A DNA stretch of 64,000 nucleotides from Siphonodentalium dalli (GCA_032622095.1 CP136064.1:256225863-256289862), one strand, 5' to 3'. Positions 11,602 through 24,109 are shown, counted from the first letter of the stretch. Made by a program: numbers and translations. Notes: generated from the sequence alone by a model not told the origin.

Positions 11602-11815
11602 AACAAACGCTCTTTATTGCTCATATTTGCCCCACTGAATCGTCTGAGACTATCTCGTGATACTTTACGTGTTAATTGATCACCGTGTTTCAATTTTCGC
11701 CGACCAGATTGCAACCATTTTGGGTATTTAATTTAATTAATTATTATTGCTCTTTTAAGACATCTGATGTCAACGGGACCTATCTAATAAGATTTATCGG
11801 GTCAAATTACCCATA
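11602..11815 (+). repeat. Dispersed repeat carrying AACGCTCTTTAT
   Basis: This begins with AACAAACGCTCTTTATT. About 150 bases on it holds TGCTCTTTTAAGACATCTG, then an ACCTAT..AATAA..GGGT(C/A)AAATT block. The same order of words occurs in the tandem units at 41028-41995. Weak but ordered similarity suggests one old repeat family. Confidence 0.45.
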
Positions 11816-12591
11816 TGTAAAATTTTCAGCTCCGATGGTCCAGTCGTTTCTGTAAAAACAATAAATAAAAGCCAATTGCGACAGCCTTTCAAATTTGACA
11901 CTGCGTGTCGCTAGTATTCCACCGTGTGACGTCACATGATGGAAGATTAACGATTCAGACTGCATAATCCATAATGGAATATTCAATCGCATGAATCGCT
12001 ATAACTTCAGTTACTAGCGGCATATCACATAAAACTTTTCGACAACGTGCTCAGTTGATTAGCGGGCATCGGTACTGACTTAAAAACGCTACACCTGTGT
12101 ATACACATGTGTGATCCTTTAAGGGAGTGGGTAGATTGTGAGTAGATTATTATAGCGTGGAATTAAAACATGACCATGACGTCATTCCTTTATTCGCCTC
12201 GTCCGGTTAATACATGATAGAAAATGGATATACCAGTCGATGTGCTGAATTCTACCTGTGAAACAGTTTGCGATTACAAAACGTGTACCGGTACGGGTAG
12301 CTACCCGTATACGTACCCATATGCGTAGTTTGAAATAGCAAACTCGCTAATGCTTTTATTTTCTTGAATTCGTTATTACATATTTTTTGGTTTCTTAGAA
12401 AATTATTATTATGCATGCCCACATATATAACTAGAATGCACTCAGAGAGATGCCAACGTGCGCAAAAATGTAATAACAAATAATTAAAAAAATAATTTCA
12501 CTATATTTTACTTAATTTATTTAATTTAATTGAATTTAATGTTAGCAAAAAAAGACAATTACAATCTTCAATAATTTTACTTGGGGATAAC

Positions 12592-12677
12592 AGTGTGGTG
12601 TTTTGTGATTTCGGAAAGGTACATGGCGAATATACTGTGGCAAATTTAGTTAATGGGCAACCACACTGTTATCCCCA
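12592..12677. mobile_element. Small MITE with perfect 17-bp ends
   Basis: TGGGGATAACAGTGTGG at 12592 is matched by its exact complement ending at 12677. The interior word GGTACATGGCGAATATACTG recurs in degraded form at about 13098-13165 (GGGGTATAACGTTGTGG...GGGCGAATGTACTG). Confidence 0.7.
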
Positions 12678-14280
12678 TTCTAATGCTCTTCGAACTTAAA
12701 AATGTTGTTTAGACAAACAAATGGCTCGTAATTATCAACGAAATATGCGGCCATAGAAAACACTCAGCCAATTCACGACTTTTTATTTTAAATTTAATGC
12801 GCTAGATAAAATATAGTCCCCCAATTACCATCGCTCTTATCGTTAAAAATACTGATAAACATGAAAAATTGCCACCTCAAATAGAAATAAATATGCACAA
12901 CAATTAGTTTCTGCATGTACCTGATGTCTTTTTTCAGATGTTTACCACTTACAAATTGCGGTTTTGATTTTACCGCGATCTTGAAGTTGAATTGAAACAA
13001 TGGGAAATTGTTTACTCAATGCGATGTATTTCACGCCGTGTTTGTCGCGGTTTGATGTCAAGAAATTTGGTCAAATGATATCGAGACACTGACATTGGTG
13101 GGGTATAACGTTGTGGTGTTTAATATTTTCTGAAAGTACATGTATACAGGGCGAATGTACTGACTGTCAATTTTCGACAAAAGCCACATCGCTGGTTTGT
13201 TTATATAGCAACGAGCTAGTAACGGAAGTCAGTGCCAAGGGAGTCAACTCTATAATCTACTCCGTAACGTCGCCGGCATGTACTGCGTAAGGGTGACGTC
13301 ATGGAGTGAAATAGGTAGGGTGACACCAACGTACGTACCTACGAATCTGATTGATCGCCATACTGTTGCGCGAGCGCACGTAATTACACCTCACACTCTG
13401 TACCTTCTGATCTTCCATCTAAATTCTGATATTCTCTTCTGTCCCTCTGTCAACTGTATTTTCCATATGTCATGGGAGTATCTTGCATGCATGGACCTAT
13501 TATTGATTGTGGTGTATTGTTGCATGTAAAATTATTCCGCTTTATATTTATTATTTTGTGTTTGTTTATTCGCATGTTTGAAACCTTATTATACCGACGT
13601 TCGACAAACTGTCTGTCTGACGTATATATCTCATTTGGTCCCCTTCTATCCTACGCGGGAAACAGGTGTCGCTTGATTTGAACGTCACCACCACTGGGCA
13701 ACACAATAGTTTAACTTTAAGATATTATATGTTTATTAGTTACAACATCAAGGGCAAGTATACCATAGTATAAATGTTAGCCACATGATCAGAGTCAGTT
13801 TAAAAGAATGCGGGGCTATTTAAAAAAATAATGTGTATGGCATATCACTGCCAGAAAGCAATCGGATCCATTCTTGTCAGAATAATATCAGAATGCGATA
13901 TTCGTAACATTGTGTCTCAAGAGTTGAAGCTACCTTGTTGTAATTTATGTCTATCCTATCGATAATAATGATACTGATAATTTGTTCACACGCATGTGAA
14001 GCAATGAACACATGCAGAGCATACTGATCGACTCATTCTGAGTTATAAATAATTGCGAATGTTTATCCGCCTGTTCGCTATAGTCATTTACTTTGGAATA
14101 TCTGAGGACATCGAAACAGGTCTAACTCCAATAATGTTACGATGAAGGTAATGGTGTAGTTTAATTATTTCAACAATGGCTCTGTCGGTAGTCAATGGGG
14201 AAAAGAAGAGGGGAACCAAAATTTTGTATTCTGTATCCATGATTTCCATCATCATCTCCATTATATACTGACTGTGTGGT
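12678..14280. other. Non-coding stretch
   Basis: Apart from the decayed relative of the 17-bp-ended MITE at 13098-13165, nothing is recognised. The open frames of up to 83 codons here lack motifs. Confidence 0.5.
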
Positions 14281-14284
14281 TTAA

Positions 14285-14676
14285 CCCTTTACCCAACAAA
14301 CCGGCCAAAACCGGCCAAATAAAGCTTCAACAGCCTAAAATATCTTCGGTCTGTCTCAATAGAACCATACAAATATGGATATCATTGGAACCGGCTCCTT
14401 GACCACATTGTTATAGTTACAGTTATGCCCTGTGCCAATGCATTCTCTTATATATGCGAGTCGACCATAGGTCGCCTCGCATATATAAGAGAATGCATTG
14501 GCCTAAAAAAAATCTTTTTTTAAAACTTTTTACCATTCCATTTACCATTCTTTAACAATTTTATAATTTTTAATGTGTTAAGCCAATGCATTCTCTTATA
14601 TATGCGAGGCGACCTATGGTCGACTCGCATATATAAGAGAATGCATTGGCACAGGGCAGTTATGTTGGGTAAAGGG
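14285..14676 (+). mobile_element. TTAA-type MITE, copy C (392 bp)
   Basis: This copy has intact TTAA on both sides, termini CCCTTTACCCAACA/TGTTGGGTAAAGGG, and both internal mirror hairpins. It has the same orientation as copy A and is the best-preserved forward copy. Confidence 0.88.
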
Positions 14677-14680
14677 TTAA

Positions 14681-16190
14681 AGATGCCAAAGTGGAGTTGT
14701 CCGAATACTTCCACAAACTCACCCTTGTCAGGGATCGGTTTGGGGGTCGAGGGTACAGAAATGAGATGCGGAGGATTATTTTTACGAGGCGCTATCCGAG
14801 TGTAAATAATCATGAGAGGAGAAAGCCTCAGCTACTCAGAACAGTTGAATTTTGTGTTTATTATATATTTCTATTCAAGTTTGTTACGACCAAAAACTAC
14901 TTTTGTAAATGTTTTGTCTCTGTATCAATGTATCCATTACACGGAACGAGAGAAATAAACAATTGAAATTACGAAACACATGGTTAGTCCCAATACGTTC
15001 TTAAAGCTACAACACCACCATCCATTTCTGTTGAAATAGCGCGCAAGGATACCGAATGATGCACAAATTTACGTCATTGACATTAATTAGAATTTGGTCG
15101 GTATTCGGTTAAGTATTACAGTAACAGTAATGTTCACATAACTCTAACAACTATAATGAACACATTGGAGCTGCTGAATACTTGGACCCGTCACAAGTTT
15201 CATGTTTATTGTGTCTTACCAACAAAATGTGGAACACCGATAACAAATGTCCTTATCAAATTACAGTACATGGCTAAGAAAAATGTGGACGGACAGAAAA
15301 TCCTTTTTAGTTCCAGTTGCTTTCCAGCACTACTGATTGATAAAGACAAACAGCTCAATGTTGTAATAATAATAATAGGTTTGTTTTGTATAAATATCAC
15401 ATATATGTAATAGGTCTTTAACTCTGTCTATTAAGTAATAAACAAGTGATTTGAATGACAAGTGTCCGATCGTTGCGTGAGACATAACTAGCTCCAGTCT
15501 GGTGATTAGAGAAGGATAACTCTATCTGGAACGTATCAGCTCCGGCGAAGATAGGATTATCTAAGATTAAAAACCAGCTGTTGTAAAGATATAGAGATCC
15601 AGGGGGGGGGGGGGGGGTGGGAACACCACAGAATACAGGGGTAAACCTGTCTTCGGTAACATGGACAAAGGTGTATCAAATCTAGGTACACAGTCCGAAG
15701 CGCCGCTTGGACAATTTGGTAGTCAGATAAATGAAAAACAGGAGCATAACAGAAGTATGCTTGGTGTTTTAAAATTTAGAAAATATAAGTATACTATATG
15801 ACAAGCGTATGCGTACCAGTATCGTAGAATCATGCACCATCATAAGGGAAATGCATATACGTATGAAGTTACAATTTTTAAGTTTCATGATTGTCCCATA
15901 CCAGTAGTTTCAGTAAAAGATGGGACCGTGGTACATATAGTTGGGTTTTACAAATTTAAAAATTTAGAACGTTTGCGAAGGCCGCGAGGTGTCGAAAGGG
16001 TTAATTTTGAAATTTTGAGTTATCTACACGAGTAAGCAGTTGTATATATGTGAGTATAAGTGTAGGTCTGTAGTAATAATAACAAAATATCACTGGAATC
16101 GTCGTCAGTTATGTACTCGGTGATGGAGTGTTTAAGCAACAGACCACCGCTTTTCGACGCTTGTTCTACCTCGACCTTCCACGTTCCGTA
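14681..16190. other. Non-coding stretch with unplaced short ORFs
   Basis: This contains a 16-base poly-G run near 15603-15618 and short ORFs at 15156-15410 and 15832-16035 with no recognisable domain. No splice-supported gene model can be made from it. Confidence 0.4.
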
Positions 16191-16194
16191 TGGA

Positions 16195-16980
16195 CACTTT
16201 GTACTATGCTTTATACCACAAGTCGACTTTATACTATGCTTTATACCACGAGTCGACTTTATACTATGCTTTATACCACGAGTCGACTTTTTACTATGCT
16301 TCATACCACGAGTCGACTTTATACTATGCTTTATACCACGAGTCGACTTTATACTATGCTTTATACCACGAGTCGACTTTATACTATGCTTTATACCACG
16401 AGTCGACTTTATACTATGCTTTATACCAGGAGTAGACTTTATACTATGCGTTATACCACGAGTCGACTTTATACCACGCTTTATACCACGAGTCGACTTT
16501 ATACTATGCTTTATACCACGAGTCGACTTTATACTATGCTCTATACCAGGAGTCGACTTTATACTATGCTTTATACCACGAGTCGACTTAATACTATGCT
16601 TTATACCACGAGTCGACTTTATAATATGCTTTATACCACGAGTCGACTTTATACTATGCTTTATACCACGAGTCGACTTAATACTATGCTTTATACCACG
16701 AGTCGACTTTATACTATGCTTTATACCACGAGTCGGCTTTATACCATGCTTTATACCACGAGTCGACTTTATACTATGCTTTATACCACGATTCGACTTT
16801 ATACCATGCTTTATACCACGAGTCGACTTTACACTATGCTTTATACCACGAGTCGACTTTATACCATGCTTTATACCACTAGTCGACTTTATACTATGCT
16901 TTATACCAGGAGTCGACTTTATACTATGCTGTATACCACGAGTCGACTTTATACTATGCTGTATACTACGAGTCGACATT
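16195..16980. repeat. 30-bp minisatellite, ~26 copies
   Basis: The unit contains ATGCTTTATACCACGAGTCG and repeats every 30 bases. Thirty is divisible by three and the unit lacks stops in several frames, so 240-319-codon open frames appear on both strands. Between 16741 and 16920 the variants ATACCATG and ATACTATG alternate every 60 bases, a two-unit higher-order pattern. A protein origin is unlikely because no single frame is favoured. Confidence 0.93.
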
Positions 16981-16989
16981 CGAAATCAT

Positions 16990-17606
16990 GAATGCACAAC
17001 GAACTCCCACGGGGACCTCAATTCGAGAAACACCCGCCAACAATAACAAACATATACATAGTTATATAGCGCTTATAAACCCGACGTAATACAATTCCTT
17101 GTCAGAACAAACAGCATGTTAATTTGCATACCAGTTATATATATCGAATAACACGCCATCATAATAGAGTTACTGTTCTTCTTCTGTGCAGAACGGTATT
17201 ACTTTGATAATTCGCAAGTCAAAACTATCATAAAATGCATTCGTGCCCAAGATACAGATAATTGCGTCGACAGTATATATTACGTATATATACTACGCTA
17301 TATTTACAGCGAAGCCAATATTTTATTATATTTTGTGCATATCGACGGTTAGTTTCGAATATAGCTGTACTGGGTAGCTGTATATGCCTATATACAATTG
17401 GCATAGTCCACGTGCAACAACCACACACGATTCGTGTCAATGTGCGTGGTTTTGTTCTCATCCGAGCTGATCCGAGGACTATTTTGTATAAATAAAACGT
17501 TCTTATATGTCTCACTTATCGCATGACTTATCGAGATTTATCAGAATAATTCATCGGTATGAATATATAGTTCATCGATGTATATTTAATACATGTTTTT
17601 ATGTCA
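16990..17606. other. Non-coding stretch
   Basis: AT-rich sequence without recognised features. Two overlapping antisense frames near 17228-17515 have no motifs. Confidence 0.4.
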
Positions 17607-17700
17607 GTTAATGGACATTCTGGACATTCTGAAACTAAATGGTCTCGTCCTTCGGGCTCGGCCATCTAGTTTCCGAATGTCCAATCGTTCGTCCATTAAC
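17607..17700. repeat. Foldback arm pair (~94 bp)
   Basis: GTTAATGGAC at the left and GTCCATTAAC at the right pair exactly. Inside them GGACATTC..GAAACTA pairs with TAGTTTC..GAATGTCC. The pair overlaps the start of the 17639 ORF. Confidence 0.65.
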
Positions 17701-18022
17701 CATGACTGAATGCCGAATACTCGGAGGGGATGCTGTGCATTTGACGTCATCACTAAGATTTGCTATTGGAAACAAGCTTGAGTTTAGTGTGCCTGTCATT
17801 TGCAGAATGAGGTCCCCAGAGGGTGAATTTAGTGATGTTATCCCGCATAACGGGCTAGCAACACCCTCTCAGGACATCACTATGCATGGCCTCATCTGCT
17901 ATGGAAGACATAGACTCAGATTGAAGTTCCGAAATGGTGAATATTGTGATGTGCACCCAATGGGAACCTCGATTATGCAATGTGTCGTGTGCCAATTTGG
18001 GGATATAGAGAAATTAAACTAA
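17639..18022 (+). CDS. Hypothetical 127-residue ORF in foldback DNA
   Basis: The ATG sits in AAATGG context. The product is not recognised. It has seven cysteines spread along its length and a C-terminal segment LKFRNGEYCDVHPMGTSIMQ followed by CVVCQFGD, but no standard zinc-finger spacing. The nucleotide block GCAGAATGAGGTCCCCAGAG inside the ORF (about 17801-17820) reappears inverted just downstream (18135-18156), so this may be repeat-derived DNA that happens to be open. The start overlaps a foldback. An AATAAA lies at about 18069. A true small secreted or transposon-encoded protein is possible, but I cannot name one. Confidence 0.25.
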   Translation: MVSSFGLGHLVSECPIVRPLTMTECRILGGDAVHLTSSLRFAIGNKLEFSVPVICRMRSPEGEFSDVIPHNGLATPSQDITMHGLICYGRHRLRLKFRNGEYCDVHPMGTSIMQCVVCQFGDIEKLN

Positions 18023-18101
18023 AAAAGAAATCGAATCTATGTGAAGAATTTTCTATAGAAATTTGATAATAAAGACATTTTCCACAGAATATCAGGCCTA
18101 A

Positions 18102-18156
18102 GCAGAATGAGGTGCACAGAGTGTACTAAATGTATCCTCTGGGGACCTCATTCTGC
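18102..18156. repeat. Hairpin GCAGAATGAGGT
   Basis: A perfect 12-bp inverted repeat (18102-18113 and 18145-18156) with additional partial pairing of CAGAG and CTCTG inside. The same word also lies within the upstream ORF. Confidence 0.7.
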
Positions 18157-19034
18157 ACACTAAATGAGTCATATGAGTTGACAAATTTAAACGCGGAATC
18201 GGAGTCGGAGTTAATTGTGTCTACCTATATATGACGTCATAAATATTATATAATCGCGGTGGCGAGTGGCGATGTAACAGAATCGGCAGCGCGTGCTCAG
18301 TGGAATAACTATATGGCTTATTATGGCAGCATGTCAACAACTGAAATTAAGGCTTGTATATAGTGTAATTTGGGCCGGGCTAAGGTTTATATATAATAAT
18401 GAATACATTAGAGTTGTGAACAAAGTTATTAGTTTATAATTGCAGATAATTTAATAACTCCATTGTCGACGTGGACGTTCTATGGCCGGGATATTCAATA
18501 GACCGCGCCGCTAGTGTGCCAATTTTATAGACCACTAACCACGCACAGGTGCAGCGAATTTTCATCGGTGTTAGTCGAAAAGATTGTTTTGGGGGCGCAA
18601 TATTCCGAAAATAAATATACATGTATATGGTGTTATACTATACATGCTTCATATAATATGAATATATACATATTATGCGTGATATAATTTATGAAATGCA
18701 TCATCTGACATCCATACAAAGCACGAAAGTAAACAAACTTATCTGTGTTACCGCGTTATGAGAAATTAAAAAATAAACGCTCTTTATTGTCACACGGAGT
18801 CGGCAAGATTGTTTTGGATGCGCTATGTTCAAAATATATGTATTATCGAGTATTAAGTTTCAAATGATATGGCTATTGTAGAGGCAGCGTTACTTTATCG
18901 CTTATTCGGGAAAGTTCGGTGATAGTGGCAAATGACCACATATATATAAATGGCCACCTGGGCCGACATTTTGGGTCAAGTCCGAAAGAAATGGGTCTAA
19001 ATTTAGTTTCCCCTCTACTGGGGACACACATCTA
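18157..19034. other. Non-coding stretch
   Basis: No gene seen. It holds the perfect palindromic word at 18772-18788. Confidence 0.5.
18772..18788. promoter_or_regulatory. Palindromic AATAAA-CGCTC-TTTATT word
   Basis: A perfect 6-bp inverted repeat around a CGCTC loop, so AATAAA is presented on both strands. It recurs at 36036-36052 and 49828-49844, and with one or more changes at six to seven other places. The role is unknown. It could act as a bidirectional polyadenylation signal or be a terminus of an old repeat. Confidence 0.5.
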
Positions 19035-19036
19035 TA

Positions 19037-20631
19037 AACCTGGAAAAAAGTTAAGCACCACCTGATAATTTGATCATGACAGACAAAACCAGTATGCTGG
19101 CTTACAAACGGTGCAGTTTACACCAGAACCAGTTATATTTTCTGAAAGATGATATCTACGGTGATACAAAATTATAACTACCGACACATTTTCGATAATT
19201 TAATCTGTATTATTGTGAGATATTACATTGCTTGTATTACTGACATAATTTGAGCACAATTTAAGTTTGGAGCCCCAGGCCGACTAGAAACATTTAGGAG
19301 GATACATGGTTGTTAAAAATGACAGTCAATTATCTCAGACGACATTCTGCGACACATACTTCAATAGCGTGTATATGAACCACGTGATCGGTTGACTGCT
19401 TGAACTCTCCGTCTCACGGTCCCTGTCAGACGTCTTATGCGTTGTTGAGGTATGGTGTCCCATTCTCGGTGCAGAGCTTGTTCCAGTTCTTGTAGGTTTG
19501 CTACAGGAGGGTCCATCTTCTGTATTTTGCGCCCTATCTGGTCCCAGATGTGCTCTATCGGATTAAGGTCAGGACTGTAGGCAGGCCAATGGATGGTTGT
19601 AATGGCATTCTGTTGCAGGAAAGCTGTCACTTGCCTGGAACGGCGTGGTCTCGCGTTGTCATCCATGAAAACATGTCTGCTGGCAAGCGAGTGGTCATCA
19701 AAGTGTGGTATTACGGTCGCATCCAAGATTTCATGCCTGTACCTCTCTCCGTTCAGGTTACCCTGCACTGTTATCATGTCCAATTTGCAGTCATGTGACA
19801 AACATCCACAAATCATAATCGAACCTCCACCAAAGGGAACCGTGGGTTGAATGTTCTTAAGTGCATACGCAGTGTTTTGACGACGCCACACCCGAAGACG
19901 CCCATCGGTAACATGCAACAAGAACCAGCTTTCATCTGACCAGTGGATACGCCTCCAAGACCTAATGTTCCAATGACGTCGCTCTAAACACAATGTCAAA
20001 CGAGCCCTCCGATGATGATCGAGCAGCCTTGGACGTTTGATCACCCTCCTTGACCTCAAACCTGCTGCTTTAAGTCGGTTTCTCACTGTGCGGTACGACA
20101 ACTGTCTATGGGGCATCCTTTCATTCTTCAGAAAAGTGCTTGTAGCAAAGGGTTGTCATCGTACCGATCGAAGCAGGCGCCGATCTTCACGGTATGACGT
20201 CACCAGAGGCCTTCCAGATCTTGGCCTGTCCTTCGCCGCATTGGTTTCCCTGTGTTTCTGTACCAATCTGCTGATAACTGAATGGTGGTACCCTAGCTGT
20301 CGACCTATAGCCCTGCATGATGTTCCGGCTGCAACCATGCCTATTATACCTTCTCCGAGCCATAGTACCACGAAAATGAATATGTGAAGTCAGTACGAGT
20401 TTAGATTAAGCTTGTTATGACCCGAAATGAAAGTGTTCTCATGGCAAATCACGACTGGTTTGCTGTGAACACGACTTACGCGAGCTATGCGCGTCACAGT
20501 TGAGTGCACATATTGTCATTTCATCGCTGGATAATTGTTAATGCCACTGCACACATTATTTTAACAAATACGGTTTGAGTTGCACATCAGTACATGCATT
20601 TCTCGGGTGGTGCTTAACTTTTTTCCAGGTG
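19037..20631 (-). mobile_element. Tc1-family transposon, complete ends (1595 bp)
   Basis: The ends are perfect inverted repeats (ACCTGGAAAAAAGTTAAGCA continuing to CACC), flanked by TA on both sides, the Tc1/mariner target. A single minus-strand transposase gene fills the middle. Length and structure match a full-length Tc1 element. Sharp ends and a single stop in the gene suggest a fairly recent insertion. Confidence 0.93.
19361..20371 (-). pseudogene. Tc1 transposase (DD34E), one in-frame stop
   Basis: The N-terminal part (from about 20371) has a paired-type helix-turn-helix (GTSCRAIGRQLGYHHSVISR) and a GRP linker (PRSGRP). A second HTH region follows (FATSTFLKNE...YRTVRNRLKAAGLRSR). The catalytic core shows the first Asp in HWSDESWF, the second in FMDDNARPRR and Glu in SPDLNPIEHIWD. 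There are 34 residues between the second Asp and the Glu, the Tc1 DD34E signature. The usual DNARPH histidine is Arg here. Total length would be about 337 codons, normal for Tc1. A TGA (complement of 20156-20158) in place of what is probably a sense codon interrupts it after about 71 codons. The rest is open. Confidence 0.9.
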
Positions 20632-21676
20632 TATATATCACATAATGTCATACTATCCAAATCAAAAGTGTTTGGAGGGAAAGATTTACATGTACAAAAT
20701 CTCTCAGACTGTTGTCTTATACTCTGCATCTACTCTTATGCGTATTCATTGTATCCACTCGGACCACTTTTTGAATCTCGACCCAAATTCGCTCAGGTGG
20801 CCAAACACGAATTTGGGGTCATTTGCCACATTTCCCAAAATTTTGCCGACCAATTAGAGGCCAAGTCCACTTTTCGGACCACTTTTTGAAACTCGGCCCA
20901 AATATATTTCGGCCCAGGTGGCCACTTACGATTCTGAAGTTATTTCTAATAATTTCCGCTTATTTTCGACGCATTGACAGAATGATTGCCTATTCCACAA
21001 AGGTCGTTCCGTTGTCATTTGCAACAATTTTCAAAATGATCCCGAGCTGGACAGACCAAAGCGAAAACTGAATTTCGGCTCAATTTTTCAGACTCGACCC
21101 AAACAAATTTAAGCCAAGACTTTTCGAAAACATTTTCGGCCCAAATATATGCAATTTTGTAATTCTTCCCTCGCAAAGATCCCCCGGAAACAATCGAACA
21201 ATACTTATTAGTATACTCGGCTGTAATCGGTAAATTATAACACTGGCTGTGATCTCAGATACAATAGGAACAAGAAAAAACATAGTCAGAAATGGTAACG
21301 CCCTCAATATCATATTATTAGGCATATATAAAATATGTTGGAGCTTTAATGTAGTTATTGTGGAAAAGGTGAATATAGGAAACGGCCATGTAGTTGATTG
21401 TATGTAATTAAGAAATAAATACACTGCGCATCGGCGTGCATAGTAGAATTTGACCACAAAGAAACATTTTTGGTTTCCTACCGATAACTCCAGTTTGGAT
21501 TATTTGATCTGAACCAAAGTTTGGTATGTGTATTTCACAGCTAAAGATACAGGCCAAGTTTGAATATGGGCTCCGTCCAATAATTATTTTTACATGAGTT
21601 ACGCGGCCATTTTTCGACTTAGAATTTGACCGTCTGTTAACATTTTTGGTTTCCCACCGATAACTCCATATTATTA
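20632..21676. other. Non-coding stretch with degenerate ~120-bp repeats
   Basis: Between about 20755 and 20960 the phrase GGACCACTTTTTGAA..CTCG.CCCAAAT..TTCG..CAGGTGGCCA occurs twice roughly 120 bases apart. Further related CTCGACCCAAA words follow near 21090. No gene is seen. Confidence 0.45.
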
Positions 21677-21805
21677 GAGACCTTTCGCAAAACTCACGTT
21701 TACGATTACGGATACGGATAGGGTACTACGTCACCAACCTTTGTGTACTTTCTAATCGTTCTCGTATTTTACTATCCGTAATAACGTTTACGATTTCATG
21801 GTTTC
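21677..21805 (+). mobile_element. TA-flanked MITE, short copy 3 (129 bp)
   Basis: The left end GAGACCTTTCGCAAAACTCA matches copies 1 and 2. The right end (CATGGTTTC) is more diverged. TA flanks both ends. Confidence 0.6.
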
Positions 21806-23244
21806 TAATAAGCTCAAATAACACCTGAAATTTATTTTCTGCAATATATCACTTGGCTCCGTTCGAGACTGTATATGTATATATCATGTAAACCATACAG
21901 CTGTATTGAGCTACGACCTCAATATGATGTTTAGATTGTCAATCACTGTACTCGTCGTCGTGAATCACGAGCTTCCCGCGAAATAAGAACGCTATTCACA
22001 ACGGATAGCCATCGCTGGCTGCGACACAAAACTTTACAGTAAGAGGAGTGCACTATGAAACCAGTCGCCAAAAATACAGTATATAGTGTGCGATGCATGA
22101 TAAGTTTTGAGTGATTATTATGGGCAAGATAGTACACAATATATAGTGAAATTTAACAATTATTTAATTCAACAACCCATGGCGGAGTCCTAACGTGTGC
22201 AGTTATAGAATGCCTCAGGAGAGCCTAAAGAATGGCATAACCCTATTAATGAATATTGAAAGATTTTGTGTTCTTTTCCCCTTTCCCGAATTGAATAGTT
22301 CATTCAATTTAATAATATTCGGTTTTCGGTAGAAGTTGGGTTTTATATATCTCTCTCGTAGAGTCTGTAATGCAGGGCATTTTAAAATTACATGGAATTC
22401 ATAACCGAGTACTAAGTTACATAAAGTAATCTTTCTATCTAAGTAATCTGAACCTACCCTGGATCCCGATTCAACTGGTAAGTAGTGATTTCTGTTCCTG
22501 AACCGTAACTAAAAGAATATTTGGCACACCCACCGGCATCACCAAAGATCAGCAGTCTTTGTCAGGTTTGTTCTTTGCATATCAGATTCCAACAACAATT
22601 TTTTTTTGAAATGCCGCTTCTGTTATCAGAATCGAGTAATTGCTCAAAATTAATGCTAACCACAGTCAACTATATCATAAAATTGCCCCAAACCTGTTAT
22701 TTATCAACATTTTGTTCAACGAAATTTTGCCGGTTTGTCAAATATCTGACAAAAATGCAACTTGATGCACATCGCTTCTACCGTGTCGACTTTGTTTCGA
22801 TTTGGTAGTAACAAATCAAAAGTGATGCACATCAGCGAGCTCACCAACCGTATGTCGGATTTCCTAAACCCAAAGAGGTGAAGCCAAAATCGCATTGAAA
22901 TCAAATCGCGGACTTGCATGAAGGGGCTTGAACGATGGCGTCGTGGTTGACGTGAGGTCCAAATTCAGGAACCCCTCTTCCCCATAAGCATAACGTCTAT
23001 CTGGTCACCCATGCTAACAACGAACTGAATTTCCACCACATATGACCTGGCATTTATACCTGTGTTGCCACAATATAGATCACGAGAATCCCGGGTCGTA
23101 CGTTGTGACTGGTCGAATTATTGACAAAATTAACATGTCATGATTATCGCATTGTTGCATATGAGACGATAAGTGAAGTATTAAGGGACTGTATACCAAA
23201 CACACGCTTTGGGTTGTAAAGGTGGTACGAAATAATGATCGTAC
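21806..23244. other. Non-coding stretch
   Basis: No recognisable gene. Open frames at 22521-22919 overlap on both strands and have no motif. Confidence 0.45.
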
Positions 23245-23368
23245 GTATTCGTCAAAACTCTTACGCGTAATCGTTTTGCGAAAGGACTTTTTGGCGATAC
23301 GGATAGACTTACGACTACGAATAGCTATCCGTATTCGTAATCGTAAACGTGAGGATGCGAAAGGTCTC
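23245..23368 (+). mobile_element. TA-flanked MITE, partial copy 4
   Basis: The right end GCGAAAGGTCTC followed by TA is intact. The left end is decayed, with inverted TACGGATAG/CTATCCGTA words inside. More fragments of the family lie at 23635-23730 (GCGAAAGGTGTC, AACGGATACG). Confidence 0.5.
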
Positions 23369-24109
23369 TATTGACTAATTATGACGACGACGACCACAAT
23401 AAGATGTAACACCTATATCGCTATTGTGGTACGTATGTCCGCAGACAATTTCAGTCATCTCTCACATTGAGGAGCTGGGAAACGAACTCATTACTATATC
23501 ATGTATTTTTTAGTTTTGTTGAAAATCCAAACACCGTAATCGTGCCAACGGATAGGGAAAACGACAACGAATAGAAAGAACACAAATTCTAAAGACGTGG
23601 TACCGTATTCGTAATAAGTATCTGTTGTTCATTATGCGAAAGGTGTCTTAATAGAGAGGTTTCGCATGTGACACAGATAGAGTAACGGATACGTTTAGCT
23701 ATTCGTATCCGTAAAATTCAAGTTGGCCAAAAAATTCGACTACGATTAGGATTATTGAACAGTTTTTTAATTTATAATTAATATACTCATCGAGATTGCA
23801 CGGAACTCCAAATGAATTATCATGTATATTGCCTGCATGCAGACAGGGACGTGCATATGGCGACTGTGTTTCTTTCGGTGGATCTCATCACCCCCCCCCC
23901 CCCGACCCAAATTTCGTCAGAATGTTCAACAGTTGGAAATCTCATAACTGGCAGAACAGTATAGCTGTGTTCTTTAGACCAACACTTGCTTATTTTCTTC
24001 GGTAAATTTTTGTGAGTACCTTTAATATTTTGTCAAACTCTATCAGCGCCGCTGAAATTCGGAAATTGCCGAGTCGCATTCTCAACAACGTTATCTCCCT
24101 TATAAAATA

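Noticed and set aside
14691-14966. ORF after MITE copy C with a helix-like EYFHKLTLVRDRFGG start
   Set aside because: Plausible composition, but no domain, no upstream coding sequence and no splice acceptor that I could defend.
16020-17046. Large repetitive ORFs of 287-319 codons
   Set aside because: They are products of a 30-bp minisatellite with no stop in several frames. No frame is preferred.
20575-20889. 104-codon ORF next to the Tc1 right end
   Set aside because: Starts inside the Tc1 terminus and runs through degenerate repeats. No domain.
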